Assembly: GCF_030936135.1 (NCBI RefSeq)
Contig: NC_082599.1
Coordinates: forward strand, 62,656,551 to 62,720,550
Direction: 5' to 3'
Length of the DNA: 64,000 nucleotides
Source: Gavia stellata
Taxonomy: Eukaryota > Chordata > Aves > Gaviiformes > Gaviidae
The notes under the pieces were generated by a model, which saw nothing but the letters and a program-made list of their open reading frames with translations, was not told the origin of the DNA and made no database searches. This document shows, in pieces, positions 27,431 through 39,635 of the stretch. Both the position numbers and the translations under genes were made by a program. Numbering within the stretch: position 1 is the stretch's first letter; each line of letters begins with the position of its first letter.

Positions 27431-28859
27431 CGTGCAGGAGGAGCCCTGGGCCAGAGCTGCTGCTGGAGGTGGTGGCTGCTCCCAACATCCCGTAACAGAA
27501 ATGTGCGTTAGGAGAACAAAGTGTTGGAGAGAAGCTGGATGGTCTTCTTTTGTAGTCCCACCAGTAGCTCCTAACTGTTTTGTCTTGGTGGCTTAAGCCA
27601 CAACAAAAATGTTTCTGGCACAAAACAATTGGTTCGTCATGTGGAACCAGCTAGGGCCGTTAATGAGAAGAATTTCTTCACGATTGGTGTCAGGGAGCAG
27701 CAAGAGCGAGGCTGCTCCAGGAGCGAGGAGCCAGGAGCAGAGGGTGGCCACAATGCAGGCTAGGCGGCACCCCTACAGCTGGGGCACAGGGCCACAGAAC
27801 CTGAACCAGGCAAGCAGAACCAGGTGGTGAGAGCAACAGCTCCCATCCAAAGCCAATCTAGGAAATCCAAACACCAATTCAGGAACAGGGCTGGACCCAG
27901 GCCCACCTACAACAGAGCTCAGGGGAGTACAGGATGCCACAGCAGGAGCTGAAATAGGATCTGCAGGCCCGTGGACAGGGAGGGGAGGTAGGCGTCCCTG
28001 GTGAGGCTGCTTAGGGCCGTTAAGGCCCAATACTGCCTTCTGGGCTCTGACAACAGATGACAGCAGGTTTAAACCTGAATAAGTATTATCCTCCCTCTGA
28101 TCAGCATGTACGTGTCAACTGGACGGCAGAGCTGAGCTCTATCCTTGTGCTGTATTTAGGTGGGATGGGTAAGAAAGCACTGGGGCTGGAGAGACTTCAC
28201 CTCTGTGGACCATCTAGCCTTCTCCCCTCCAGAATACAAAATGGACATCTCACTCTACAGTCCTGACCTGTATCAGCATTACTCCCACTTGTATTTATTT
28301 TTTATTAAAAAAAAACCAACACATTTTCTTGCAATTATAACTTCTGATCTCTTTTTTAAAATAGCAAACATAGAGCCCGCATAGCTGAGAGGCCATCATT
28401 ACTAGTTCTTATGCTATATCAGAAAAAGCCATTTCCATCAGGTTATAAAGAATGCGTTTTTCAAAGGAGAAAATACAAAGATTTCAAAGCCTACTTTCAC
28501 AGTGCATACTCTGTGTCATACTCTGACAGCTTTCCCCCTCTCCTCAGGAGAAAACCCAGGAGTATTTACCACATACCTCTTACCATGCAATTGCTGAAAC
28601 CTGGTGTACAGCTATTTTCATCTTACACAGATTTTTTGGGTAATTGCAGTTGCCCATGAAAACTAACAGGATTTGGAAGATGCTTTCTGGTTAGTCTGCT
28701 CGAAATGGTGGGAGAAGGCAAAGAAGGGTAACATTCTGCAGCGGTGTGCCCCCCCACCTCCCTTAAGCCATAAGCACCACTGGGGGTTGTGATGGCTGCA
28801 TCCAGTTTGAGGTGGACTTTGCGGAGATGGATGGCAACGCAGCAGCCAAGGGCTGTATG
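27431..28859. other. Unassigned sequence between LTR-like blocks
   Basis: Contains a GC-rich part (27700-28030) bounded by an exact 12-bp direct repeat, TAGGGCCGTTAA at 27652-27663 and 28012-28023. The remainder is AT-rich unique sequence. No gene is recognised. Confidence 0.3.
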
Positions 28860-29420
28860 GAGCAGTGACCAGCCCCCTCGCTGGTATGCAAATACAACTA
28901 TAAGTCAATTATCTTACTCTATAAATAGTGGACAGCCCACAGCCCATTGAGCTCGCCTGAAACGACAGCAGGCTGCACACCAGGATCTCCCTTCAAGTAG
29001 GGACACCTCTCAAGGTTACTCCTCGAGGTTGAGAGATTCCTTGCTGTGACAGATTCTCAGTAAGTGGCTAAGAGCATGCTAAACTTCGAAACCTTAGCTA
29101 AGTGATACAAAGGATTGATTGCGCGTATATATTCCTTTAGACATAAACCATTGGCCAAGTCAGGGAGTAGGACTCGATCCAGCCACACCTAGACTCCTCT
29201 CTGAGAAGGAGTTCAGAACACAAGGGGGTCCTCTCTGAACCTCATGACTCAATGGGAGGGTCACCCCAACAGTTTGGTCTGACCCTGTCCTCTATGCAGC
29301 AAATAATCCACCTGTATCTTTCCATTGAAGCTTGTTAAACCACTGTCACGTTTACCCTTGAACTTTAACTCACTTTTATATCAATAAAATACATTGTTGC
29401 TTCTCTCTTATGAGTGAAGT
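28860..29420 (+). mobile_element. Second avian ERV LTR (TATA box and poly(A) signal present)
   Basis: A TATAAATA box at 28920-28927 is followed by AGTGGACAGCCCACAGCCC, TCAAGTAGGGACACCTCTCA and GTGACAGATTCTCAGTAAGT. An AATAAA at 29383-29388 follows within ATATCAATAAAATACATTGT. This layout is that of U3-R-U5 of an endogenous retroviral LTR, and I recall the wording as a repeated avian sequence. The exact start and end are not resolved, and no internal retroviral sequence is attached. Confidence 0.5.
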
Positions 29421-30641
29421 GCACTATCACTCCATCCGCAACACATTCCCAAACCACTGCCTCTCCTTCAGCCTTCTCTTGACCATTTGCATCTGCAAGA
29501 ACAAAGATTAATTGCTCCCTTAACCTCAACACCCTTTGGGAGAAAAAAAAAAAAACAAAACCCAAACAACCCAAAACCCAGCATTTTTGACCACAACAAG
29601 AGTTACTCAGAGACTCCCAATCCCATTTGGCAGCAAAGGCTCACTATTTCTAAACCAGGATGTTTCACGAGATGCTCAAAACCCTGTGGAACACTAAAGG
29701 CATATGGAACATGGCTGGATAACAAATACAACCACACATGGAATAAGGAGGAAAAGGAGGTAGCCAGGAAGTAGAAGCAGGGGCAGCACTCCTGTCAGTG
29801 AGACTTAGTCACGCTCTTGGCTGCTTGGCATCAGAGCCTAGATGCAATCTCACTGTGTCTGACACCATGACGACACAGGTTGTACGATGCTTTCCATCTG
29901 GAAAGGGGAAAAAAACGCGATCCACGGATAACTTGCCCTTTAGTTCACACCAATGGCTGTGTTCACGCTTATCCTCATACAATACTCATTCTGTACGTAG
30001 ACAGAGACCTTCGCTGCCCGCATTAACAAGGTAATTCAGAGTGTTTATCTCATCCTCTTAGGCCAAGAGCTAAACACATCAGTTCAAGCACTAACAGAAC
30101 TACTGAGGTATGCTGGAGCAAGGAAAAGATACAACCAGGTACAAACAGATGCTGCTGAGCTGTTGGTGCTCCTTCGCATCTGTTACACCCTGTCACACGC
30201 TGGCAGCCACAGGAAGCTCCTCTGCTTCAGACACATTTCTGCTGCACAACATGCAGTAGCATCAGGTCCATGTACATCACTGCTGGAAGAGATGTCAATC
30301 CAGTACCACGTCAGGAGGGCTGTGCTCACCTGCCCAGGCAAATACCAATCTGTCAACCCTCCAGAGGGCTCTCCTGCTCCACGGAGGTACAATAGCTTGT
30401 TCGGAGAATAACGAATACACCCAGCAGCAGCTCCACAGGTCAATTCTACCTTTATGTTTTCTCAATGAGAAAAAAAATCCTATGTTGCCCTCCCCACAGC
30501 CCAAAGCATCCCAAAAGCACATACAAATTCCAGTTTTGCTCCCCGTAACGCTCAGATACACCAGCTCCCCGGTGTTGTGTCTTTCATAACATGTAACTCT
30601 TCGCAGAAATGGCCACCTGGATGAGGAGGTATTTTGAATAA
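29421..30641. other. Unique sequence downstream of HUS1
   Basis: No supported feature apart from an A12 tract near 29548. It includes the likely HUS1 3' flank. Confidence 0.35.
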
Positions 30642-30647
30642 TTTAAT
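30642..30647 (-). terminator. Candidate HUS1 poly(A) signal ATTAAA
   Basis: On the minus strand ATTAAA occurs about 135 nt after the HUS1 stop codon. It is the nearest poly(A)-signal variant downstream. Other distal signals are possible, so this is only a candidate 3' end. Confidence 0.35.
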
Positions 30648-30781
30648 AAATATGGAAATAATGTCCACCTGATGCCTGCATCTAACAGCACATCACATGA
30701 GAGTACTCCAGCAACTCATGAAAGTGTTCAGACTTCGTGGAAAAGGCCTCAGGCTGGAAAACGACTGAGATTCCAAAACAT

Positions 30782-30864
30782 TCAGGCAAGTGCCGGAATA
30801 AAATATTGAAGCGAAACATCCTCATGGAGCAAGATGAAATGGACAATTCTATTACTTACAATAT
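30782..30864 (-). CDS. HUS1: HUS1 terminal coding exon 8
   Basis: The acceptor TTTACAG lies just before 30864. The exon completes an Asn codon, encodes [18 protein letters not shown] then QYFIPALA, and ends with TGA at 30784-30782. It is only 27 codons long including the stop. It is separated from exon 7 by a 3.3-kb intron that is mostly CR1. Confidence 0.95.
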
Positions 30865-33800
30865 CTGTAAAGACAAAAAAACCCCCCACAAATCCAGTTT
30901 AAAGCAGGAAAAATACTTTAAAATTACATCTTCTGCAGAATGCCACCATAAGAATACAATGCTTCTGCCACTTCTGACAGAAGGATGACTAGACATATCA
31001 TCCTGTAATATTCACGTCCTTGAGAGTCTATGAAGCATTACTAAAGAGGCTATGAAAGTTGGATACCAAAAACGAAATATGTAAAAAAAAAAAAACCCGA
31101 CAGCTGAGAGTCGCCTCACAATCACAGGCCTTGGTTCTCATGGGGGACTTCAATCACCCTGATATCTGCTGGGAAGGACACACAGCCAGGCATGTACAGT
31201 CCAGGAGGTTCCTCCAGTGTATTGATGGTAACTTTTTGACTCAGGTGGTGGAGGAGCCAACAAGGAGGGGTGTACTACTGGACCTAGTACTGACAAACAA
31301 AGAGGGACATTAAGGTTGGGGGCAGCCTTGGCTGTAGCGATCATGAGAAGACAGAGCTTAGGATCATGTGCAGTATGCACAAAACAAGTAGGATTGCAAC
31401 CTTGGACTTGAGGAGGGCTAACTTTGATCTCCTCAAGGAACTGCTTGGAGAAATCCCATGGGTTAGGGCTCTAGAGGGTAGGGGGGCTCAAGAGAGCTGG
31501 GTGATATTAAAGTCCCACTTCCTCCAAGCTCAGGATCGGTGCATCCCTAAGACCAAGAAATCATGCAAGGGAAGCAGGAGACCTGCATGGTTGAGCAGGG
31601 AGCTTCTGAAAAAGCTCAAGTGGAAGAAGGAAGTTTACAGTATGTGGAAGAAGGGTCTGACCACTTGGGAAGATTACAAAAATGCTGTCAGAGTATGCAG
31701 GGATGAAACGAGGAAAGCCAAGGCCTCCTTGGAATTAAACCTGGCAAGGGATGTCAAGGTCAACAGGAAGGGTCTCTTCAAGTACATCGGAGACAAAAGG
31801 AAAACTAGAGAAAATGTGGTCCTGCTGTTGATTGAGACAGGTGCCATGGTGACAGATGATGCAGAGAAGGCAGAGTTACTGAATGCTGCCTTTGCTTCAG
31901 TCTTTACTGCTCCGGCCAGCCCTCACGAGTCCCAGACTTTGGAGGTAACAGAGAAAGTCTGGAAGAAGGAAGACTTTCCCTTGGTTGAGGAGGATCAAGT
32001 TAGAGACCAGTTAAGTAAACTGGACATCCACAAGTCCATGGGTCCTGACGGGATGCACCCGCGAGTGCTGAGAGAGCTGGCAGAAGTCATTGCTGGGCCA
32101 CTCTCCATCATCTTTGAAAGGTCCTGGAGAACAGGCGAAGTGCCTGAGGACTGGAGGAAAGCCAGTGTCACTCCAGTCTTCAAAAAGGGCAAGAAGGAAG
32201 ACCCAGGAAACTACAGGCCAGTCAGCCTCACCTCCATCCCTGGAAAGATGATGGAACAACTCGTTTTGGGCATCACCTCAAAGCATCTGGAGGAAAAGAA
32301 GGTTATCAGAAGTCGTCAACATGGATTCACCAAGGGGAAGTCATGTCTGACCAATCTGATAGCCTTCTACGATGGCATGACTGGATGGATAGATGAGGGG
32401 AGGGCAGTGGATGTTGTCTACCTCGACTTCAGTAAGACTTTCGACACCGTCTCCCCCATCATACTCATAGACAAAGGAAGTGCGGGTTAGATGAACGGAC
32501 AGGGGGGTGGATTGAAAACTGGCTGATAGATAAAGCTCCGAGGGTTGTGATTAGTGGCACAGAGTCTAGTTGGAGGTCTGTAACAAGCGATGTTGCCCAG
32601 GGGTCAGTACTGAGTCCAGTCCTGTTCAGTATGTTCATCAATGACCTGGATGAAGGGATAGAGTGTGCCCTCAGCAAGTTTGCTGATGACAAAACTGGGA
32701 GGAGCGGCGGACACACCGGAAGGCTGCGTTGCCATTCAGAGTGACCTGGACATGCTGGAGAGTTGGGCAGAGAGGAACCTTATGAAATTCAACAAATGCA
32801 AGTGTAGGGTACTGCACCTGGGGAGGAATAACCCCATGCATCAGTACGGGTTGGGGGCTGACCTGCTGGAGAGCAGCTCTGTGGAAAGGGACCTGGGAGT
32901 CCTGGGGGACAACGGATGACCATGAGCCAGCAGTGTGCCCTTGGGGCCAAGAATGCCAATGGCATCCTGGGGTGCATCAAGAAGAGTGTGGCTAGCAGGG
33001 TGAGGGAGGTTATCCTCCCCCTCCACTCTGCCCTGGTGAGGTGCATCTGGAGTACTGTGTCCAGTTCTGGGCTCCCTGGTTCAAGAAGGACCGGGAGCTG
33101 CTGGAGAGGGTACAGCAAAGGGCTACGAAGATGATTAGAGGACTGGAACATCTTTCTTATGAGGAAAGGCTGAGGGACTTGGGGCTTTTTAGTCTGGAGA
33201 AGAGAAGACTGAGGGGGGAATCTTATCAATGCTTATAAATACCTCAGGGGTGGGTGCCAGGAGGATGGGGCCAGTCTTTTTTCAGTGGTGCCCAGTGACA
33301 GGACAAGAGGTAACGGGCACAAACTTGGTCATAGGAAGTTCCACCTAAACATGAGGAGGAACTTCCTTACTTTGAGGGTGGCAGAGCACTGGAACAAGCT
33401 GCCCACAGAGGCTGTGGAGTCTCCTTCTCTGGAGATATTCAAAACTCACCTGGACACACTGTGTGCAACCTGCTGTATGTGACCCTGCTCTGGTGGGGGG
33501 TTGGACTAGATGATCTCCAGAGGTCCTTCCAATCCCTGTCATTCTGTGATTCTGTGATGTATAGGCTTATAATGCTATACTCATGATTTAAATCTTCCCT
33601 GGGAAATTCTTACCATCTGCACTAAACCATAACACACAGATGTTCTCAGGAAAAGTATATAGAGTTACCAAAATAGGATAGGCTTTCTATGGTTAGAAAC
33701 ACTTGCTGCATAAAAAGCATTTTGGTATAAGAACCAATTTGGTGCTGAATGTAAGAAAGCACCTGAGAAAAAACCCCAAAACAAACATGTCAGTAAATCC

Positions 33801-36800
33801 CAGTTTCTCTGCGAGAAACTATGGGCTTTGTTTTAAGACTTTTGAAAAAATAATACCTCAAAATAATAAAAAATAATAACTTCAAAACAGAGACAACAAA
33901 AAGACACCCAAGATTAGTCAGTCTGAGTATTCAACTTGATACTTATAAAAGGGCCTGGCTTAATTTTTCTTAATGGTTTTCTTCTTCCCCAAACGCTTAA
34001 GGCCTGATGCTTACTGCCTAAAAATAGAAATATTAAAAGTCCTCAGGTACAGCAAAACCAATCAAGTTTCAAACAGACAAAAGAGAATATATGCTATTCT
34101 GCTGAGACTACAAGTATGGCAAACATCCCTCCTTAACTGGAATTTGCAAGCAGAGCTGTCGAACTTACTGCACAATGCTTTTGTGGGATTGACCTGCTGT
34201 CCAGCAAGCAGCTGCTGCAGCTTCTTGATGTCTATGCGTGCCTCAGCCATGCTTTCCAGATCTCTGCCTTGAGCAGAACTTTGACATCCATCTTCTGACG
34301 CTAAAAGCGTAACAACACAACACTTAGTCAAAACATCAGAAGGAGTTTCAACACCTATAAGGACACACCTGATAGTCACTGAACAGCTGGTACTCAAAGG
34401 GATTGTTTTTCAGAAACAGCAGTGCAAGGAAGAGAAAGCCCAGTTTTCCTACAGAGTTGTCAAGGATACTGGAAGAGATTCCCCCCACAAACATGAAACA
34501 GCCATTGGCCACTTTTCTTTTTAAGGTTTCATTTAAAGACTTCAAAGTGCTTGATGTTATTTTGTAACGACTAACAGAAGGTGACTACTGTTATCAGGAT
34601 CCCACTTAATCAGCGAGATCAGACATACAAGAGAGGCAACAAACAGGGAAACTTACCCCAGGGAGGATTTCCCAAGTCTTTAAAATGTGTTGTTACAGAT
34701 ACTAAGTCAGTTTCTATTTTCAAGTTCATTTCTCCACTCAAGTTTGCTTCAATCACCTGCAATACAATCAATCTCAATTTTAGACAAGCCACTTTCGCAC
34801 TGCAGAATTACAGAAGAATAAAGTGCAGCTTTGTTCAAATACAAGCTTCCACTGTACTCTTTGAGCATTTGTGTGTTCAGCTACAAAATGCATTTCTCAT
34901 CATTCCTGTGTGAATTATCCTAGACCAAGCCCCCTGAAATTATGAAAAGAAAGAAATTCAATTGCTCTCCAGTACTTTTAGAACAAGTACTGGCTTTGTG
35001 AAGTTCATGTGCTGAGGAAAAGGCTTTAGGAGTGAGAGACTGAATCTGGAGAAATGCAGTTTCCTGCATTTTCATCCAGCTTTTCAACAAACAGGCACCT
35101 ACACAGTCCATATGACACACACAGAAAATGGGATGCACCAAGAGCTGACCTGCAGTTGCAGTGTTGCTTTCCAAGACTTAAAAACAGACAACAGCTGCAC
35201 CAGAGCAGCAACTCCAAGCAGGACTTTGAACTGCTAGAAATCCTGGAAAAGTGCTGAAAGGTTTCAACTTCCATCCTTACAAAGTGTCCAGCTAGAAGGA
35301 GACTGTACATATCTTACACAAATCCCAAGCAGACCAGAGGATTCCTAAAGCACATCTAAGCACTTAATTTCTGTGATTAGAAGTACTCTCAAAAATTTTA
35401 AAAGACACTCATAATCACAACCAGAATCTCCTATAGAATGGGAGATGCCCACAGATGAATGCTCACAAACAACGGCCAAGTACTATTTGAAAGAGCTTCT
35501 AAGCCCTTTTGCAGTACTGATCTTGACCAGTTTTACTACCAAGATGCATCGAGCACAAATAATTAGTTTTGACACTTGATGGTTTTGTTCTTTAATAACA
35601 GGAAAGCATGTAGAGGATGCATGTAGTCTGCCTCCTCCCTTAGAGCTATCAAAGCTATTTCACAGACATTTATTTATTTTCCTGCTTTGGAGCAGGAGGT
35701 AAGGAACTTAGGAATGTGGGTATGCCCAGTGTTGATACGATACCTCTTCGGAGTGTTGCTGAACACCAAAGTTCAATCCCGTCATACAGCTATCCTGCGT
35801 GAGAATATCCTCAACTCTGTTATACACTGTGTTTAGTTGTGTGTAAGCACGTCCACTGAGGACACACGGGGAAGGAAGGAGAGAGAAAAAAAAACCCCCC
35901 CAAAAGACTGACAAAGGAGAAGAGTTTCAAGTGCGTACTCTTTTATTTGCAAGATGACTGCCATTTGCAAAATTGCCAGAAACCCAGGGTAATCTCAACT
36001 CTTCCAAGCCTTGGAAGACGAAGACTGTCCCAATTTCAGTATTCTCAGTTTACAGAAAATTCCCCGTTTATCAAAACTGGTATGAACAGCCCCAAAACTG
36101 TCCCCAAACTATTCCAAAGCGCTATGCTTACTTACTAACTTTCATGTCAGTCAATTCTGGTGACTGTGAGCCACAACAACTTAAAAAAAAAACAAACCCC
36201 TTTTCTGGCCAACTGCAGAGGGACTATTTCAATGGAAGACCCATAAGCACTCCAGAAACCCAGGGTGGTCTGTAAACCCACCATGTCAGAGTCTAAAGCA
36301 CAGGCTGACATCCAGGAGCTATTAGTAGGACTTCCTTTAAATCCTACCTCAAGTTTATCTGAAGTTCATTCACACAGACACCTAACACAAGACTCACTTA
36401 ATAGGCCTTTCTTTAATGAAATCACCTGGAAAATCTCCAGCTAGCTTTCTGAAGGACCATGATTTCTTACCAGCTCTAAAGAGTGGCTTGTAGCAACACA
36501 ATGCCATGTTCTTTTAAGGATTCAGTGTAAAGAGCACCACTTTCTGGGAAGACCAAGACAAGCTCTTCAGTGTAAATCCTAAAATAAATCCCATTATTCT
36601 CTTCAGCCCTTACACAGTCTTCAAGGTGCCTTTAGCTCAATGCCTGACCCATCCCAAAATAAGATATAATACAGGGGCACCAGTCCGGGCAACAGGGAAA
36701 CATACTATGTCCAAGATAAAGTAAGGTCTGTAGGACACACATCTGAAGTGCCTTAACTTACAATGGAATTGCTGAGATTCTTCATTCTCTCCACGACACT

Positions 36801-39635
36801 CTTCATTGTTTTCAGCACTGGTAGGTAAATACTGACCTAAAACGACACAAGGACTGCATTCGCACAAATATTTCATGTGTGACTGGGATGTGATGCATTT
36901 ATTTCTCTCTTCAATTCTATCTTATTTTAGACTCAGTTATCTATTGAGTGCAGGGAGCACCATATTTAACTGAAACCAGCAAATGACTCAGGAAAAGAGG
37001 AACTCTTCCCCATTATACCAACAGGCCACCGTTCTAGCACTTGCTTCAGACATACTATCCCAAGTCTGTGTTCAAAATAAAGTAGAGAGAGGTTTTTGCA
37101 GATCAGATTCTCATGTGAACCCTCATCTGTGTTACTGAGCAGTTAATAGTTACTATAGCCAAAAAGGAAAGAACATGATTCCCATGGTACTGTAATAATT
37201 TCTGGAATTGCATCAGTGTAAATCTGAAACAACAGAACAAAATACATCAAGTTTCTACTGAGTCATGTCTTCAGAATTTAAATACTCTTAGCTATAGAGG
37301 TAACAGACATCCATTAACTCAAATATTTTGAGTTAATTTGCACAAAGACCTTTCCTTGCAACTCTGCTAAAAGTCAAAAAGGATATATAAAAATCAGGAG
37401 GAAACACGTATATACCTAACTGCCAGGTAGGCCATGAATTTCAGAAAGAACAGATTATTTGGGCCACTTGGTACCGAAACAGCGGAAACAGTCTAAACCT
37501 GTGTGGTTTGGAGGTGCTCCTGCCTAAAGCCATGCAAGTCCTTTGCTCCTCCCTTCTTCCACCCTGAATATCACAGCAACAACAGGTAACCACCTGCTCT
37601 CCTTTTACAGGATCTGGACTCTCTTGTCAAGATGGAAGGCACGTCCCATCCCTCTCCAAACCGCTAGCCTCCAACCCTCCCTCTTCTTTCACCTCCTCTC
37701 CAAAACCCACCGGTAGCATACTCCGCAGCAATAGCATCCCACTTGCAACCTCCCCTTTCCATAGGGAATACAAAAACAGAGGCTTACATCAAAGTCTGGC
37801 ACACTGGGCTCTCTGAAGTCATTCCATAATCTTCTGGGAATAACCCCCACAGGAATGTCATGTGTCACAATCCTACTGCTGCTTGATAAGGATGGCTTGA
37901 GGGAGAGAGAAGATGCTTTTGCAGTTAAAAAGAGGACTTGAATTCTGAATTCAAACTTTTCAGACCCACTCTGGGACATACTATAACTGAGTGCCTCAAA
38001 CACGCAGTTCCAGTTTTCCATAGATTCCTATCGGCCCGATACTAAGCGGACTTCCCTTTTTAGTAAGGAGGAGATTGTGAGGTGTCGGTCATTACTATCT
38101 ATAAGCTATCCTTAGAGCTGAAGAGATGAATCAGTGAAGAGGTGTTAACAACAACAAAAATTCGGAAGACAGCAGTTTGAAACAGAATGGCAGGACAATC
38201 AAAAGCAAAACGAAGAGCCAAACACTACACTGAAACCTCCTTCACCTAATGGCTTCAATGAGAAGGCAATAATCCACAGAAGAGTTACAGAATGAAGGAA
38301 CAGAGAAAAGTAGACATTAGAAAAAGGTGTTTCAAAGACTACCAAAGCTTCTATTTGATCTTAGGAAAAGCACTTAAGCGCTTTTTCTTAATAATGAAGA
38401 TAAAAGCATGGTTGCACTTACTAGCTCCACAGCAACTCTGAGACAGGGACAGTGTTTGTTAGTCAACTTGATCTTCACTGCCTTGGCACTCTGGGCAGTT
38501 TTCAATGCTCTTGACAGGTTCTCAGGCACCAACTCTAAATAGATTTCATTGTGCTCTGCAGCTACTCCTTCCATCTGAAATTCATCGAAGAAATTCCCCT
38601 ACAATTTTTGAAAGTTGGGAAAGAAAATAAAGCAAATAATAAATAAAAAAAAGACAGAGGGGCAAGTTTTATGCATCAGATCTTAAGCTTAGAACTGCAC
38701 GTGTACAATGGGAAGCTTGCTTCTGCCCGGCATCACCTGCAGGAATGAAGACAGGCTGCATAAGCATGAAGGCCCATTGCTTCAGGCTAAACCTATTAAC
38801 TTCAGATCCTCCCCTAACACGTATCAGTCCTTAAAACAAGGGGTATGACGGGCGAGTTACACTTTCCTGCTTCCAATTTTGGGCAGGCCCTTGTGGACCA
38901 GCACACACGGAAGCTTTACACTGAAGTGACAACCAAGGTAAAAGCCAGACATGCCAGGCCTGTGCAACTGAGAGGCAGTCCCGCAAAACAGAGTGCCTTC
39001 AGCGACCGGCCGGGCCTCCAGAGACCTGGCACATCTCCGGCGAGGCCTACGTGCACAAGAAACGCCTCGTGCGCCAGACCCAACGTTTTCAACGATGTGT
39101 GGTTATTGAACTTCCCTGGGCTTACCTGGCACAGCTCACACCACATACTGACGCCTCCGTTTGCTACTTTGTCGGAGAGGATGAAATACAGCTTGCTGAC
39201 GGTCAGGCGCAGGGTGCAGGTTCTGGCTAACTTGGCGATGGTGTTCATTACACCTGATGGAGGGAGGGGGCCGTTACAGCTGCAACCGCTTCGCACACCT
39301 CGTCCCGGGGGGGCAGGGGAGAAGCGTTCAGTCTCCACAAAAACGCAGCTCGTGTTGCTGAGGAAGCTCCCGAACACCTCGGGACGAAGGGAAGCGCCTC
39401 ACGCTGCCTCCGCCCGGGAAAGGCCTCTGGGCCCGCGGCCTGGGCCTGACGGCGCCCGCCACGGCCCGGGGGCCGCCGGCGCGCACAGCCCTTCCTCCTC
39501 CGCTTCTCCGGGAACGGCGGCCGCGGTCGCTCGCCGAGCCACAGCCGTCCCCCGGCCCGGCCCCCCCGCCCTGGCATACTCACGGCTGAAGTGGTTGAGG
39601 CAGGCGAGATCCACGATCTTAGCGCGAAATCGCAT
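30782..39635 (-). CDS. HUS1: HUS1 checkpoint clamp component, complete coding region in eight exons
   Basis: The product is the HUS1 subunit of the nuclear RAD9-HUS1-RAD1 (9-1-1) ring, a PCNA-like clamp loaded at damaged DNA that supports ATR signalling. Coding exons are 39635-39584, 39253-39126, 38598-38422, 37895-37788, 36836-36762, 34756-34657, 34300-34169 and 30864-30782. All introns are GT-AG and the phases join to 855 nt, i.e. 284 residues plus stop; the human protein is about 280. Diagnostic segments read directly are [78 protein letters not shown] and [15 protein letters not shown]. No frameshift or in-frame stop is seen in any exon. The start is the ATG opening the conserved N terminus inside the CpG island. 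Intron 7 (30865-34168) holds a long antisense CR1. Identification rests on remembered family sequence, not a search. Confidence 0.96.
31105..33559 (+). mobile_element. CR1 LINE in HUS1 intron 7, antisense, endonuclease end to 3' terminus
   Basis: A 2.45-kb plus-strand CR1. It starts in the endonuclease domain with the metal-binding [10 protein letters not shown] motif intact and continues through the linker. It then runs into the reverse transcriptase ([92 protein letters not shown] at about 32682-32693) and the C-terminal region, ending in ATTCTGTGATTCTGTGAT. The frame is broken at least near 31310, 32460, 32695 and 32910, so it is inactive. The 3' end differs from the other CR1 type in the window (GATCTCCAGAGGTCC instead of GATCTTACAGGTC). 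Confidence 0.94.
33560..34168. other. HUS1 intron 7 flank
   Basis: AT-rich intronic sequence between the CR1 3' end and HUS1 exon 7, with no further feature. Confidence 0.6.
34169..34300 (-). CDS. HUS1: HUS1 coding exon 7
   Basis: This 132-nt exon opens with two bases completing Ala and encodes [29 protein letters not shown] and VNPTKALC, plus one base. The acceptor is CTTTTAG and the donor GTAAGT starts at 34168. The stretch before MAE is the variable loop of the family. Confidence 0.95.
34657..34756 (-). CDS. HUS1: HUS1 coding exon 6
   Basis: This 100-nt exon encodes 33 residues ([18 protein letters not shown] then [15 protein letters not shown]) plus one base. The acceptor TTGCAG lies before 34756 and the donor GTAAGT runs from 34656. 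It ends in phase 1, which the next exon satisfies with CG to give Ala. Confidence 0.95.
34757..36761. other. HUS1 intron 5
   Basis: A 2-kb intron between exons 5 and 6. I see no repeat or exon in it. A plus-strand A9 tract at about 35887 and another at about 36183 are the only low-complexity spots. Confidence 0.6.
36762..36836 (-). CDS. HUS1: HUS1 coding exon 5
   Basis: This exon has 25 whole codons, [16 protein letters not shown] followed by RMKNLSNSI. The acceptor is GTTTTAG before 36836 and the donor is GTAAGT from 36761. The segment is among the best conserved in the family. Confidence 0.95.
37788..37895 (-). CDS. HUS1: HUS1 coding exon 4
   Basis: This exon has 36 whole codons and contains [12 protein letters not shown] and the segment ending VPDFD. 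The acceptor is CCCTCAAG and the donor GTAAGC starts at 37787. It opens directly with the family motif just upstream of SRIVTHDIP. Confidence 0.94.
38422..38598 (-). CDS. HUS1: HUS1 coding exon 3
   Basis: The acceptor TTGTAG precedes 38598 and the donor GTAAGT starts at 38421. The exon has 59 whole codons, running from [11 protein letters not shown] through [18 protein letters not shown] and KIKLTNKH to VAVEL. Its length matches the corresponding human exon segment codon for codon. Confidence 0.95.
39126..39253 (-). CDS. HUS1: HUS1 coding exon 2
   Basis: The acceptor is CATCAG just before 39253 and the donor is GTAAG at 39125-39121. The exon finishes a split Arg codon and encodes 42 residues, including [12 protein letters not shown] and [12 protein letters not shown]. 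Intron 1 is only 330 bp and lies within the CpG island. Confidence 0.95.

Noticed and set aside
1..30000. Search for PKD1L1, the human downstream neighbour of HUS1
   Set aside because: No PKD, REJ, GPS, PLAT or polycystin channel motif was recognised, so the name was not applied.
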